Shown one piece after another: positions 44,742-56,700 of a stretch of DNA of 64,000 nucleotides. Location of the stretch: positions 1,116,001-1,180,000 of the forward strand of contig JAHEWK010000006.1 in the NCBI GenBank assembly GCA_020740775.1, read 5' to 3'. Under the pieces are notes generated by a model. It ran no database searches and was not told where the DNA came from. It saw only the letters and a list, made by a program, of their open reading frames with translations. Made by a program: the position numbers and the translations under genes. Each line of letters begins with the position of its first letter. Within the stretch, counting starts at the first letter, position 1. The DNA comes from Ilyonectria destructans. Lineage: Eukaryota > Ascomycota > Sordariomycetes > Hypocreales > Nectriaceae.

Positions 44742-46439
44742 GGCTTCTGGTGTGTAAGTTGAATATCAAAAGTGGGTGATAATGGTGGTCGAAGGATGAG
44801 GACGGAGATATGAACAGATGGGGACAAGCAGAGTAATACAATGTTAGAAAGAACTTTGCGAGTAGAGTAAGCACAGAGTATATAGTGAATCTAATTCCCT
44901 TGCTTCCGGGGGGCTTGGCAGGCACTGTGGTATCAAACGTCCAATGAATCGGTCTCTTATACGGCGATGCTAATATAACACGGGGCAGTGCTTACCCCCC
45001 TACACCTCAATTATCGCATCTCGTCACAGGGATGAGATGACGAGATGCTGCTGCAGGGCTTTGAGCAATGGCTCTTCTTTTGCTGCTTCCTCTCCACCAG
45101 TCCCTTTGGTCAGATGGTGAGGCTCATCGGTCGTCTAAGATCTGGCATCAAGCAGGCCGAGCCAAGGCGTATTGATGAGGATGGGCGTTTACCAGCTCTG
45201 CAGGGTTTCTAAAGGCCGGTGAATCCCTCCTGCGCCTCTGCGGAAGGATCGGCGATGACGACGCGTATCTCGCCATTGAATCACCCTGAGAGTGAGGTGG
45301 TCCGAGGGAGCCGTTGGTGATGTCACATCAAAAAGCAGAGTTTGGTTGATAGGATGGCGATGGCACAAGGCGCAGCAGCTTGGAGGAGGGCGGTGACGCA
45401 GAATCCCTGCTGCGGCGAAACACAAGTCCACAAATGCACATCCCGGGGCATCTGGCGAATAGACATGTCGTTGATCAATGCTTCATTTGGGACTTGTGCG
45501 ACGTCGAGTAAGACTCAGGGTTGCATGTTTTTTGGGTCGGGCAGGTTGGCTGGTTGGCACACGTCAGAAATGCCGTGGTGTGGGAGGTGTTGGCTACCAG
45601 CATCATGATCCTTGCGGCTGGGTTGAGGATCAACGAGGCGCAACCAGATGCAATTTGAGGCTCGGGCATTTCTGGAAATGGGCATGGCAGACTCGAATCA
45701 GTCAGAGCTAACAGGGAAGGATGCACCACCGCTCGGCGGCTGTGGTTATTCCAATGTTTGGCGCGTACAGTGAAGTCGCTGGTGTAAGTGAAGTTAGCTC
45801 CTGTGGAACAAACGGTGAGCTAGTGGTACTTTGGTGGCAGAGCATCATGGTATATATCCAGCCCACCAGTTTCCTATTGCATGCAGCATGCAGCATGCAG
45901 ACATTCGAGACAGATTGTGGTCCCAGTTATGACTGATTCGCTCATGCAGCAGAATCAACGTCCAGGTGAGTTGCATGCATCCATAGTTCTATTGTTAATC
46001 CACTTGCTGCACATTTTTGTATGTCGTTGGCAAGCAGCCCCCAAGAGAATCACTGCACCCCCCATAGAGAGCCAGCGAATCACAGGTGTTTCGGGGATTT
46101 ATTCATATTCCCCGAGATGTCGTTGTTCCAGTGAATCAAATTGACTGCATTACTACTGTACGCCGCGGACGACAGTCCCCATGATGAAATGTCCTGAGGC
46201 CCCGTTTCCAGTCATGACCGTAACAAACGGCGAGACGGCGAGACGGCGAGACGGCGCTAAACTTTAAATCGAACCCGGGAACGGTCCCGGCATCGGTCCC
46301 CACTGAAAATTCTGGCGCGGGACGTACTGTAGAAATTCTTCGTTCCCCTCCCCCGCCATCATGGTGCAGGCAAATTGTAATACATGACAGCTTCATCTCA
46401 TTGACCCCGGCCATTGAACCACACTCACAAATCCTCAAA
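44742..46439. promoter_or_regulatory. Divergent 1.7 kb spacer, LITAF gene/ADE2
   Basis: No coding frame is credible. A 7-bp repeat (GCATGCA, three copies) lies at 45879-45899. The proximal ADE2 promoter holds a GC-rich octamer repeat and a small hairpin at 46227-46290, about 150-210 bp before the ADE2 ATG. Confidence 0.55.
46227..46290. repeat. ACGGCGAG octamer repeat and CCGGGA/TCCCGG hairpin in the ADE2 promoter
   Basis: Three exact ACGGCGAG units at 46227-46250 are followed by a partial one. At 46275-46290 the arms CCGGGA and TCCCGG flank ACGG. Confidence 0.8.
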
Positions 46440-48375
46440 ATGAGCTCCACCCCTACCATCGGCCTCCTCGGCGGAGGCCAGCTGGGCATGATGCTCTGTG
46501 AAAGTGCCGCTCCTCTCAATATCCCCATCGCCGTCCTGGATGCCGAGAACGCCCCCGCCAAGCAGATCAACAGCAACGAGTACCATATCACCGGATCCTT
46601 CAAGGACCCCGTCAAGATCAGAGAGCTGGCCGCCAATTGCGACGTCCTCACAGTTGAGGTTGAGCACATCGACACCCAGGTCCTCGAGGAGATTGCCACC
46701 CACGGCGTGCAAGTGTCCGCCGCCGATGGCTCCTCTACCACCAAGAAGGTCGCCGTCCACCCCTCCTGGAAGACCCTCCGCCTCATCCAGAATAAGTATG
46801 AGCAGAAGGAGTACTTCGCCCAGCAGGGCATCCCCATTGCTGAGCAGTTGCCCCTTGAGTCTGGCGATGCCATGCTTGCCTCGATGAAGGAGGCGTCTGC
46901 CAAGTTCGGTTTCCCTTGGATGCTCAAGTCGAGGAAGGACTCCTACGACGGACGAGGAAATCTCAAGATCTCAAGCGAGGCAGACCTGGAGCAGGCCGTC
47001 GCTGAATTCGGCAACCTGTCTTGCTATGCCGAGAAGTGGGTGCCCTTTGAGATTGAGCTCGCAGTCATGGTCATCCGAACTGAGGACGACAACGGCAACA
47101 CCAAGCGCCTGGTCCCTTACCCAGCTGTGGAGACGGTCCACGAGGAGAACATCTGCTCGCGTGTCTTTATGCCCCCGCGAAATGTCTCTGCGGAGGTTTC
47201 CAAGAAGGCTCAGGAGGTTGCCTGCAGTGTCGTCGAGAAGCTCTGGGGCCGAGGTGTCTTTGCCGTCGAGATGTTCTTGACCAAGGATGGCAAGGTCATT
47301 GTCAACGAGACCGCCCCTAGGCCGCACAACAGCGGACACCACTTGATTGAGGCCGTTCCGTATATGTAAGTGCCTACTGCAGTCCATCCTTCCAAAAGCA
47401 GATGCTAACTCAATCTCCCCCTTTAGGTCCCAGTACAAGGCGCAACTTACTGCCATTCTGGACGGGCCTCTTCCTGAGGAGCTGCAGCCCCACGTTTCTT
47501 CCAGCATCATGATCAACATCCTGGGCGGCGCCAATGCAGATTCCCACCTCCCACTTGTCGAAAAGGCCAAGTCAATGTTCGCCAAGAACATGGCTGTCTA
47601 CCTTCACCTCTACGGAAAGGAGTCCAAGCCCAGCAGGAAGATTGGCCACATCACTCTGACTGGCCTCGGCTCCATTACCGAGCTGGAGGAGTTTGCCCAG
47701 CCCCTCGTCAAGATCGCCGAAGAGATCCGACAAGAGCGTCTCCAAGCTTCAAGCAAAGCCCTGCGCCCTCAGCAAGCACCTGCCACTCCCACCACGGGAA
47801 AGGCCAAGCCGTTGGTTCTCGTCACCATGGGCTCCGACTCTGATCTGCCGGTTGTAAAGGCTGGCATCGACATTCTGAACCAGTTTGGTGTCCCGTGGGA
47901 GGTGGACATCACCTCAGCTCACCGAACCCCTGAGAAGATGGGCCAAGTGGCAACCGATGCCGATGCTCGAGGCATCAAGGCCATCATCGCGGCCGCTGGC
48001 GGCGCAGCCCATCTGGCTGGAATGATGGCAGCTTACACCCCGCTGCCTGTTATTGCAATTCCTGTCAAGGCCACCCACCTCGACGGTATGGATAGCTTGT
48101 TGAGCATGGTCCAGATGCCGGTACGTCCCCCCAGAAATACATCCTCTCCAAATTTGCTAACAGAACCATAGCGAGGCGTACCAACAGCCACCGTGGCGAT
48201 CAACAACTCCACTAATGCAGCACTCCTCGCCATTAGAATCTTGGGGGCTTTCATGCCCGAGTATCTTGAGAAGATGAAGGCGTATCAGCTGGAGATGAAG
48301 AACCAGGTCCTTGAAAAGGCCAACCGGCTGAGGGATATGGATGTCGAGGCCTACCTCGCCCAGATGAAGAAATAA
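46440..48375 (+). CDS. ADE2: Phosphoribosylaminoimidazole carboxylase (AIR carboxylase)
   Basis: Cytosolic enzyme of de novo purine synthesis that converts AIR to CAIR. Exons are 46440-47365, 47427-48120 and 48172-48375, giving 607 residues; introns are 61 and 51 bp. The N-terminal PurK-like ATP-grasp part opens [14 protein letters not shown] (residues 6-19). It includes [12 protein letters not shown] and the metal/phosphate-binding segment [18 protein letters not shown]. The C-terminal PurE-like part begins with [11 protein letters not shown] near residue 443 and contains [11 protein letters not shown] and [13 protein letters not shown], the CAIR mutase signature. Length and domain order match fungal Ade2. 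Loss of this gene classically gives red, adenine-requiring strains; nothing here suggests inactivation. Confidence 0.97.
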
Positions 48376-48824
48376 GCCTGGATAATACACCAGAGATGGA
48401 AATGAATAGAAACGGAAGCACGCAACATTAGAATAGATGGTCATTTTTGGGCCGTTTGATGAATATATCCCACAGTTACACCACATTTGAGTCAAAGCTC
48501 CGTTTTATACGGTCAGTTGCGACAAGCCAGACTCCGTCATCCCACCGTATACACCGACCCGACAATCCCCCGCCTCACCGCCCGCACGTGACCACCAGCA
48601 ACCTCCCAAACTTTCACATCCAACCCGCCAATTGCCATATCGCGAAGCTCACCCGCAGGAGCAAAAAAGACGACCGACCCGCCACAGGCACCTCCCCACG
48701 TCCACCACGTGCCTCCCGACGACCCGGACCCGCGCGAGACAGGCTCAATTGGGCTTCGAAGAAACCGGAAACCCAATTTCTACGTCGTCGTCGCCCCCCC
48801 GCGCGGAACAGCAGCTCGCCCAGC
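48376..48824. other. ADE2-MRP10 spacer
   Basis: The 3' flank of ADE2 and the C-rich promoter/leader of MRP10. No other gene was seen. Confidence 0.5.
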
Positions 48825-49232
48825 ATGACCGGCCGACACAAGGCCATCCGGCTGCCGCCCCTCAAGACGCTGCGCGTGCACAATCCCAAGCGAGCAGTCG
48901 AGAACCCCTGCATCGCCATAATGTCGAGCGTCCTCGGTACGTCAGCCCGTCCGATCCCAGCTCTCGTCCCGATCTCGAGCTCCCTCGAGCTCGCCCGGTG
49001 AGCCGGTAGACATCACGTCACCCCAACAGACGGGATCACACCTTGCTAACACCTCCCTGTACCAGCATGCTGGGCTTCCGCAGGCTACAACGCAACCGGC
49101 TGCGCCGCCATCGAGAACCAGCTCCGCCGATGCATGGACGGCCCGCCTGCCGCCCCGGCCCCCGCAAACACCATCAATTACCACCTGTCACGCATGCAAA
49201 AGTACATGACCAGCCCGCGGAAGCAGAAATAA
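48825..49232 (+). CDS. MRP10: Mitochondrial small-subunit ribosomal protein Mrp10 (mS37)
   Basis: Component of the mitoribosomal small subunit, imported through the Mia40 route. Two exons (48825-48936 and 49066-49232) with a 129-bp intron give 92 residues. The basic N-terminus (TGRHKAIRLPPLKTLRVHNP) is followed by a CHCH fold with exact twin CX9C spacing: C29-x9-C39 and C50-x9-C60. The intron falls inside the first CX9C motif, between Leu37 and the Ala codon before C39, so the cysteine pattern supports the splice. The gene is on the same strand as ADE2 and convergent with CDC24. Confidence 0.93.
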
Positions 49233-50448
49233 GGCACGACTTCTTTCAAGCTCGGCAAATATGCCGCTGCGAGTTGGATAGCTCAATGTGGTTGTTGGGA
49301 CGAGTCGCTGGGAGGTGCACGACGCTAGATGATTCGCCACGATAGAGGACGTTTAGTGCGACTGAGGACACGACATGTGCGACGGGATGGAATGCATTTA
49401 AGGGCGTTGGTCGAAAGAAAGCTCTGCTTGAACTGTACAACACGACCCGGACGCAACACGGGACATGAAGAGGTGGAAGTGGACATTTAGCGCTGTACAA
49501 TACAAAAGACAAGATCTCACAAACAAATGACTTCCCCTCACAATTTTGGACACTCGGCTAGTTTCCTCCATTGTGCATACAGTAACAGCAACATCTATCA
49601 TCATTCACTCAGCACAGGTCAGGCTCACACACGTGACAATTCATTTGAAGTGCTTGCATTCTTCTATACTCTGCAAGACATCCCTTTCTCTCACGGACCC
49701 TCCACTGGCATGTCCACATCTACCTCACTTGTTCTCTCCTGAGCATCAACACTCGCCCAAATTCCAGCCCATCATCAACTACCCACTCTCAACATGTAAA
49801 AGAAAAGGAATCAAAACAAGACCCAAAAAAAGGATATGAAGAATGCAAGTAACGTGCTCCCCAGTACCAACGCCTCAATCTCAGCAATAGCGCCATGTCC
49901 CATGAAGTAATAATGAAGAATAGAAGCCAATAATTGCAGCCACAGAATGAAACGAAAGGAGTCGCGACACGAGTCCTGATGGCGTTTCCTCGGTTGCTGG
50001 GTCAAAAGAAGGAGAAAATAATATGTCCGGCTTGGTAGTAGAGTTTGTCATCGAAGCCGTGAATGTCGTCGACGACATGAGGTCCGTATGCAATGCTCGA
50101 CGCACTGGAAAACCAAGAGGTGTGGCATATCGCCAGAACCCAAGAAAGGAGACAAAAAGGCGTAAGAGAACGGGTCGAGTAGGCGTCCAGAAGGAACGCG
50201 TAAAGTCGGGTATGAAATACTTCAAAAGTTGGTGCAAGTCGCTGCCATGTCGTGTCTATATGATTGATGCCGCTCGCTCCGACGCCCTCGATCAATCGTA
50301 ACCGTGCCTTAGATCATAGTCAAAGAAATAAAGATGAGTGTTCCATGCGCCAAAAATGCGTATGATCCGTGGTATACCCAGCACAATGCACCATGAACTT
50401 CCCTGCGAGGGCCATCCCAGAGCCAGGAATTGCGGTGTTGGTGGGTGT
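49233..50448. other. Convergent 3' spacer, MRP10/CDC24
   Basis: 1.2 kb with likely 3' untranslated regions. Minus-strand ORFs at 49811-50295 are hydrophobic in places but need frameshifts to join, so no gene is called. Confidence 0.5.
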
Positions 50449-53400
50449 TTAGGAAGTGTCGCCGACGCAGAAGAGTTCTATCTCTCCAACGCCGCCAGAG
50501 TACATGTTCTTCATGCCCTCGCGCCACTCCATAAAGGCAATCTGGATGTCGTCGTCGCTCTCAATCGTGACGAAATCACCATCCTCGTCACGATACCGCA
50601 GTTTGAGCATTCCCTTGCCGATGCTGCTACTGGTAAACCGCGCGAGCTTGGCATCGATGCGATCGATCAAGGACTGGTACGTAATGTTGAAAGGTACCAC
50701 GAGAGTAACATAGTTGCCCGTCTGGCAGTTGACTCTCACCTTGAGTTGAGTGGGCAGGGGTAGGTCAGGAGTGGGTGGCGGTGCGGCCATGGCTGGCGGT
50801 GCTCCAATACCCACCGCAGGGGACGCAGTTCGGGAGTTGGCAGTGCCTGGGTCGACTCGCAGCGGGTTTCCATTTTGGCTGGGAGTGTTTCCACGGGGGT
50901 AGACAGGCTGCGTCGGGAACTGGGCCATGGTGCCTCCAAGGCTGCCCGAGTGTTGGTGCATCCGCTCTCGCTGGGCGCCGGGGCTGTTCGTGTGGGATCG
51001 CATCGGCGCGTCGCTTCTTGGGGATCCAGTTTGAGCTCTGGGTACATGGCTATCGTGGCCGGGATGTAGATGCTGTGGGATTCCGGGGACAGCCGGAATG
51101 TTGCCTTGACTCGGCTGTCGGGTTCGGGGCATGCCAGGGCCGTTAATGTCCGGAGTGCTGTACGATCTGCTCCTCTGCTGTTGGGCGGCCGTTTGGCTCT
51201 GAGAAGCCATTGCGGGAAGCGACGGTCCCCTAGGGTTTCGCCCATTCATAACATGGGGGTTGGGGGAGCTACCATCACGCGAGGGGGCGCGAGGCATAGC
51301 AGGGGCAGTGTATCGGTTGCTGTCCTCCCACACCGGCTGCGGGGTGCCTGTCTTGGAGAAGGCGTAGTTAGGCGTGGAGAACATTCCACTGGCAGTGCTG
51401 GTTCTAGACGATGCCGGCGATTCCGCCACTGGGGAAAAGTAGCTGTCGCCGGCCCAGGCCCCAGGTGAGTATGCGCCCGTATTCGGGGTCTGGAGGCTGA
51501 GCGGTGCCGGTGGCGCTGGCATGGGGAATCGTGACGGTGCGCGGATCATGCCAGCCAAAGACAGCGTGCTCTCTCCCGTCCCCGCCCTTTGTCTCAGGTT
51601 GTTGTTGGAAGCGGTTCGTGGCATAGTGCCCGCGATTGAGTGGGTGGTAGGCATGGGAAACTGCGGAGGGGCTGTCGCCGGTCCGTAGTCGTCATCGTCC
51701 TCCTCCTCCTCTGCTTGGAGATACGGGTTCTCCAAGCCGCCGGCGTGGTCTCTGGTCCAAGCGAAGTCGGGCGCGGCGTTTTCGCCCATGATCGAAGTGC
51801 GCGGCGCATTGTCCTTCCTCTGAACCTCAAGGCCAGCGGCCCATCTCTTCATCATATCCTCTTGTGTAAACTTGATGGTGAAGTTCTCGACACCGGGATC
51901 GCCCTTCCACCAGATTTGGACACTGTGAGAACCTACTAGGGATCAGCAAATGCCACCACCATCCGGATGCGGATAGGTCACTTACCGGGCTTCGAAAGGG
52001 ACACAATATCAGTCACGTTAGTCATGAAAATTCTGCCCTTAAGTTGAAGTCTAGCATTCCGGTTCCGGAGTTTGGGCCCTTGTGACCTCGTCTTGTCCTT
52101 CTTATCCTTGCTCTTGTTTGGGGAAATTTCCTTGCAGCAGAGAAGGATGCATTCGAACAGGTAAATCTCGTACTGGCGAATTTGTTAGCGGGAATGCTCG
52201 GGTCTTGGAATGGGTTACGCACATCTTTCTCCTGATCGTTCTTTCCAGTGATGACACCGTACACGCCGTGCATGAGAAGCTTGCCAAACTGCTCCACCTT
52301 GTGGCTCTTCCAGTCGTCCACTCGGCTTACAAGATCGTCCAGGGCTTCGTCAAGAAGAGCACTGTTAACAGCATCGTTGGCCTTATGCAATACTCGCTCC
52401 GCAGCTTCGCAACCAGCGACCAGATCGGCTTTGACTTCCTCATCCTCGGTCTTCTTGTTCAAATCCTATGGCAAAGTTAGCTCGTCGCCCTCAGAAACTC
52501 GTATCCGAGCCCACATACCTTGAGCAAGAGCGGGTATTTCACCAATCGCTGCATGGGCTTCAGCAAGAAACCGTCCAACGTGTTGAAGTCGGCCGCAACT
52601 GGGTGCTCTGATTGTTGGATCTTATCGAAGGACTGATTGGCAATCTGAGCCGCCTTGCGCTGGTTCGCGATAAAGGGCTGGTAAATATCAAAGGCATCCT
52701 CGTACATGACAAAGGGCGATCCCCACCGCTGGTTCGCGGCGGGCATCGAGTTGGTCGTCTCGACGCGGATCAGGAAACGGCGCTGGAAATCGAGGATCGC
52801 GTTGATGTTGAGGAAAATCTGATGCACACTATCACCAGGGATGGCGCCCGTCTCCTCCAGCGTCCTCTTGAGATCGTGTAGGTTCTCCAAGTCCTGGACG
52901 TATTTGCGTTCGGTATCGACTAGCTCCTTGACGATATGATCTCGGTAGGTCATCGTTGAGCCCGCAGCAGGGTCTGCGACTTCATCTTCGGGGTATGGGG
53001 CCAGTTGGAGCAGGTAGCCGCGTTGCTCGGCGAGGTCGAGCACATAGTTGACGACTTGGGTTACCTATGCCAAAGGTCAGCAAATGTCAGGAGCGCAATT
53101 GGTTTCGGAAGCGCTCAGTGCACAACATAAGCATAGTGTCCAACAAACCTTAACGAAACCGCTAGTATCATTGCCCATCAAGTCAGTAATGACGAAGCTC
53201 TCGGTGGCGGGGACTTTGAGCTCCTTCATGCAGGCCTGGACGAATTTGAAAATCGCAATTTTTGACTTCTTAGCCTCGTTGGCGCTAGCATCCTCGACCT
53301 TGAGCTCAGTGGTGGGCTGCAGAGAGTTGTAGATGGCGAGGAGGGGGTATCCGGTGCGGAAGAGGTTCCACAGGGGATCGACGGGGTCGTGGGGGTCGAG

Positions 53401-53718
53401 CTGCTCTAGGTAGGGGTCAAAGCCAGGAACCTGAGCGAGGCGCTGCTTGAGGGAGATGCAGATCTGGTAGAGGGACCGCGAAGCATCGGCCTTTTGGTTG
53501 ATGATATTCGCGGTCGCTGTGACGGGGCCGCCATTCGTGATGGTAGTGCCGCTACCGAGCGAGCTCAAGGACGCGGTAGAGCCAGCCATTGCTGTCGAGC
53601 CAGAGAGTTGGCTAGCGCGCGGCGCATGGCTCATGCTGAGCTGTGGCAGGCCACCGAATCCGTTGGAGTTTTGGAAGACCGGGGCCGTGTTTGTTCGTAG
53701 TAGCGGGGCATGTGCCAT
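50449..53718 (-). CDS. CDC24: Cdc24, guanine nucleotide exchange factor for Cdc42
   Basis: Activates Rho-type GTPases (Cdc42/Rac) at sites of polarised growth. Exons are 53149-53718, 52519-53064, 52223-52465, 51986-52172 and 50449-51932; introns are 84, 53, 50 and 53 bp; 1009 residues. Domains in order: a Cdc24 calponin-like N-terminal domain (about 80-205, LYQICISLKQRLAQVPGFDP); a DH/RhoGEF domain (about 228-445, TYRDHIVKELVDTERKYVQD and LLKPMQRLVKYPLLLK); a PH domain (about 450-560, YEIYLFECILLCC to WWKGDPGVENFTIKF); a Ser/Pro-rich linker; and a C-terminal PB1 domain (about 905-1004) with the acidic DEDGDFVTIESDDDI loop, which in yeast binds Bem1. The last acceptor is a tandem TAG-TAG and could add one Val. 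The start ATG at 53718 is the first in frame. Confidence 0.96.
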
Positions 53719-56700
53719 CGCCTTTACTCCATCCGCCGTGGTGGTGGTCAGAGAAGAGGTGGGCGAGCCGTTAGGCGGAGGGGATAAGGAGAGGGACCGT
53801 GGCTGGTGAGGCCGAAGTCGAAGTTGGTCGAGGAATCAGATGTCGTATCGAAGGAGTCTTTCAATCTCGCTTGGCGTCGACTCGAGAACGGTTTAATATC
53901 CGTCGGGCTTCATACGGCGGTGAATGTCGACGCGGGATCCCCTCTCGTGGGAGGCGGCGAGTCACCTGGGAGGTGGCTGGACGGTGGAGCGGCGGTCACG
54001 TCAGGACACGGGCGGCGCAGGCCCAACGAAGGTCGAGAGATGGAGACGTGCTGGGTATCTGTATTGAAGTCGTCGCAGGGATCGCAATAGTCGTCGTCGT
54101 CGTCGCGTCGTGTCGTGTCGTCGGCAGCAGCAACGGCAGCGATGGGCAGCGTGGGCGTGGTTGAGATTGCCGTCCCGGTCTGGCGGTGGAGCGGTTCGAG
54201 GGAGGGCAGCGAATCCGATAGGCGCCAACAGCGGCGGCGATGCAGATTGAAGCTGGGTTGGGAACCAGAGACGTGCCGTAGAGCGGGTGGCAGAGGGTGG
54301 AAATCTCGTGGTCGGCGGTGGGATTAATTAAGAGGAGAGTCCTGGTCGCGACGGTGGACTCCTGAAAGCCGTGGTCGGGAGGGGACAAGGCTGATGGCGG
54401 AGGCGGCGGTCGGGAGAAGGAGGGTTTGGTGAGTGGGAGAGAGAGAGGAGAGTGGGCGGCAGCAGCACCGGACTGCAGGTACTACTACTTGCTTGGCTTG
54501 GTACGGAGCGCAGTACGTAGGTACCTAAGTTACTTGGGAGCGGTGCCGTCGGCCCTTGGTACGCCAGTGAAGTTGGGCGGGCAGCAATCAGCATAGCGGG
54601 GGTTTGGGTACTTGCGCCGGCCGTACTGTGCTGGGTTCCCGCGAGAGAGGAGAGAGAGGCTGGGAGGGGTTAACTCTTTTTCGGGGGTCGTGATTACCGA
54701 GTCCGGACGGGGCACGGCAGACGACGAGACGAAACAGTCATGACGATGCACGGGATGGAGAGGATTCCACGGGGTACGCGGTGGCAATCGGGTCCGCCAT
54801 GGGATCTACATAGCTGCACTGTCTGAGGTCAGGTCTCTCTCCCGCCATCGTTGTCTTGGGTTCCGGATGGTGTCTCTCCCAACTATCAGATCGAGAGTGG
54901 TCCAGTGCCAACCAGCTGCAGGCCACCAGCTCCAGGGCTGCTCGGCGGCTTCAGCGCTTGCCCCAGAGCAGGCAACGGCTGGTGCGCCCACTGAAGGCGT
55001 TCCGGGGCTCCCACCTGGGGCCGCTCGCTGAAGGTGCGCTGCCGCGACGATCCCAGATGATGGCCCTCGGGTACCTATGACTCAAGTACCTTAGGTCTCA
55101 TCCCCCAAATGGTACGTGCGTCCTTGGGCATTGACTGCGAGATGGATAATACTTGTCTGTTTCAAATTAGGGGAGTCTGTCTATACCCCATACGGCCTAG
55201 CCCCGCGTCGCCTCCGCGGTGGCCGTGTGGATCCCCAGAATGGCTCCCCTCTCGCCTGTCGTCTCCCATTGATGAGCCAGCTCCAGGCGGGCTCTAGACG
55301 GGCTCCAGACAGGCGGAAGGGCCCTACCGTTCGCAACTTGGCAGATGCTAGCCCTTCAGGCCGGTGCGCCAGCGCTGGCCGAGGGCTCAATGCTCAGGAT
55401 TGGCATGCACGCGATTCATGGGCTGGGTGTCTGTTCAGGGCGCACGAGGCAGGGCCAGCGGAGAGGGGGCGGCGGCTGGATGGGTGAATGGGTGGATGCA
55501 TCATGGCTTAAAGGGCTTGCAGCCGCTTTGGGGTGGCGGAAGTGCAGAGGCTAGCGACCGGCGGCGGCACAGAAGCAAGTTCATGTGGTGTTTGTCGTCG
55601 TCCTCCGTGCTTCGTATGCAGTGTGCAGTTGTGGTGGCTTCAAAGCCGCAAATGGGGGGCCAGATGACCAGAAGAGCATGAATTTGCCCGACGCGGATTT
55701 GTGCGAGAGGGATCCAAGGATGCATCCCTCGTCAGACAAGCAACCAAAACGTACGCATGTCTTGTATGTACGAATACGTCCGTCCTGAGGCGTGCATGGA
55801 GGATGCATCCCGGAGTAATTTACTCACTCCTCTTTCCTTTTTGGATGCTTCCTTTCTTCTTCTTGTCTTCCTTCTAGTGTGGATTGTGTCAAATATACAC
55901 CTCGCGTGTGCTCTTCATGGCCTGATACGTCTTGTCCTCATCTGCTGCCGCGAATCTCCACACGTGCTTCTCTCTTCTCGGTTGATCGTTTCTGCCCGTT
56001 TAGCTCTTTTGGCTCTTCCGAGTCTTTACATTTCCGTCGTTCTCTGTCTCTCTCTCTCTCTACTTCTGAGGTTCATCAACTAGGTACGGTAGCGACAGCA
56101 CGTACCGGCTTCACTTTTACGTTACCAAATTGCTTATCTCCAGCTAGCTCAGCGGGTCTACCCATCCCATAGCTATGCTAACCATACTAGCCGTCTTGGC
56201 TCCCACGCCACGCTTCATGCCCCGTGCACCTCGAGCAGGAGAATCGCGTCCAGCAGTTGCTTGCTTGCTCTGCTTCCATCTGCCTGCGGGTTGACCACAA
56301 CCATCATCACATGGCAGATGGGCCACTGCACTGTACGTCAAGAGAGGGGCACGCACACACGATGCACACAATGCGCGACCCCCTCTTCGACCCTCCTTGA
56401 GCCCTGACACGGATACCCCTGAATGATACTCCGACAGTCGTGGTCTGTTTCGATAAACCCTTCCGTCCCCTTCCCCTCCCGAGCGACAACTACCCAGTCA
56501 GATGCACATTATCAAGGTCACAGAAACATGACAGAGTCCATTCTACATAATTAGCCTATCAGCCGGCGATATACATAGCACAGCGCGTAAATAGCTGTCT
56601 CGCCAAGGTCGCTATCCGCCGGGCAAAGGGCGTTGTCAGATTCGTTGCCCGATCTCCTCTGCTCTGTCAGCCTCCAAAGTGCAACGCTCCTCGTTTATGC

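Noticed and set aside
44245..44925. 226-codon minus-strand ORF over the LITAF gene
   Set aside because: It is an out-of-frame read across the spliced LITAF exons; the four-exon model recovers the full zinc ribbon and is preferred.
49811..50295. Overlapping minus-strand ORFs with hydrophobic stretches between MRP10 and CDC24
   Set aside because: They cannot be joined without a frameshift, have no good splice sites, and lie where the CDC24 3' untranslated region is expected.
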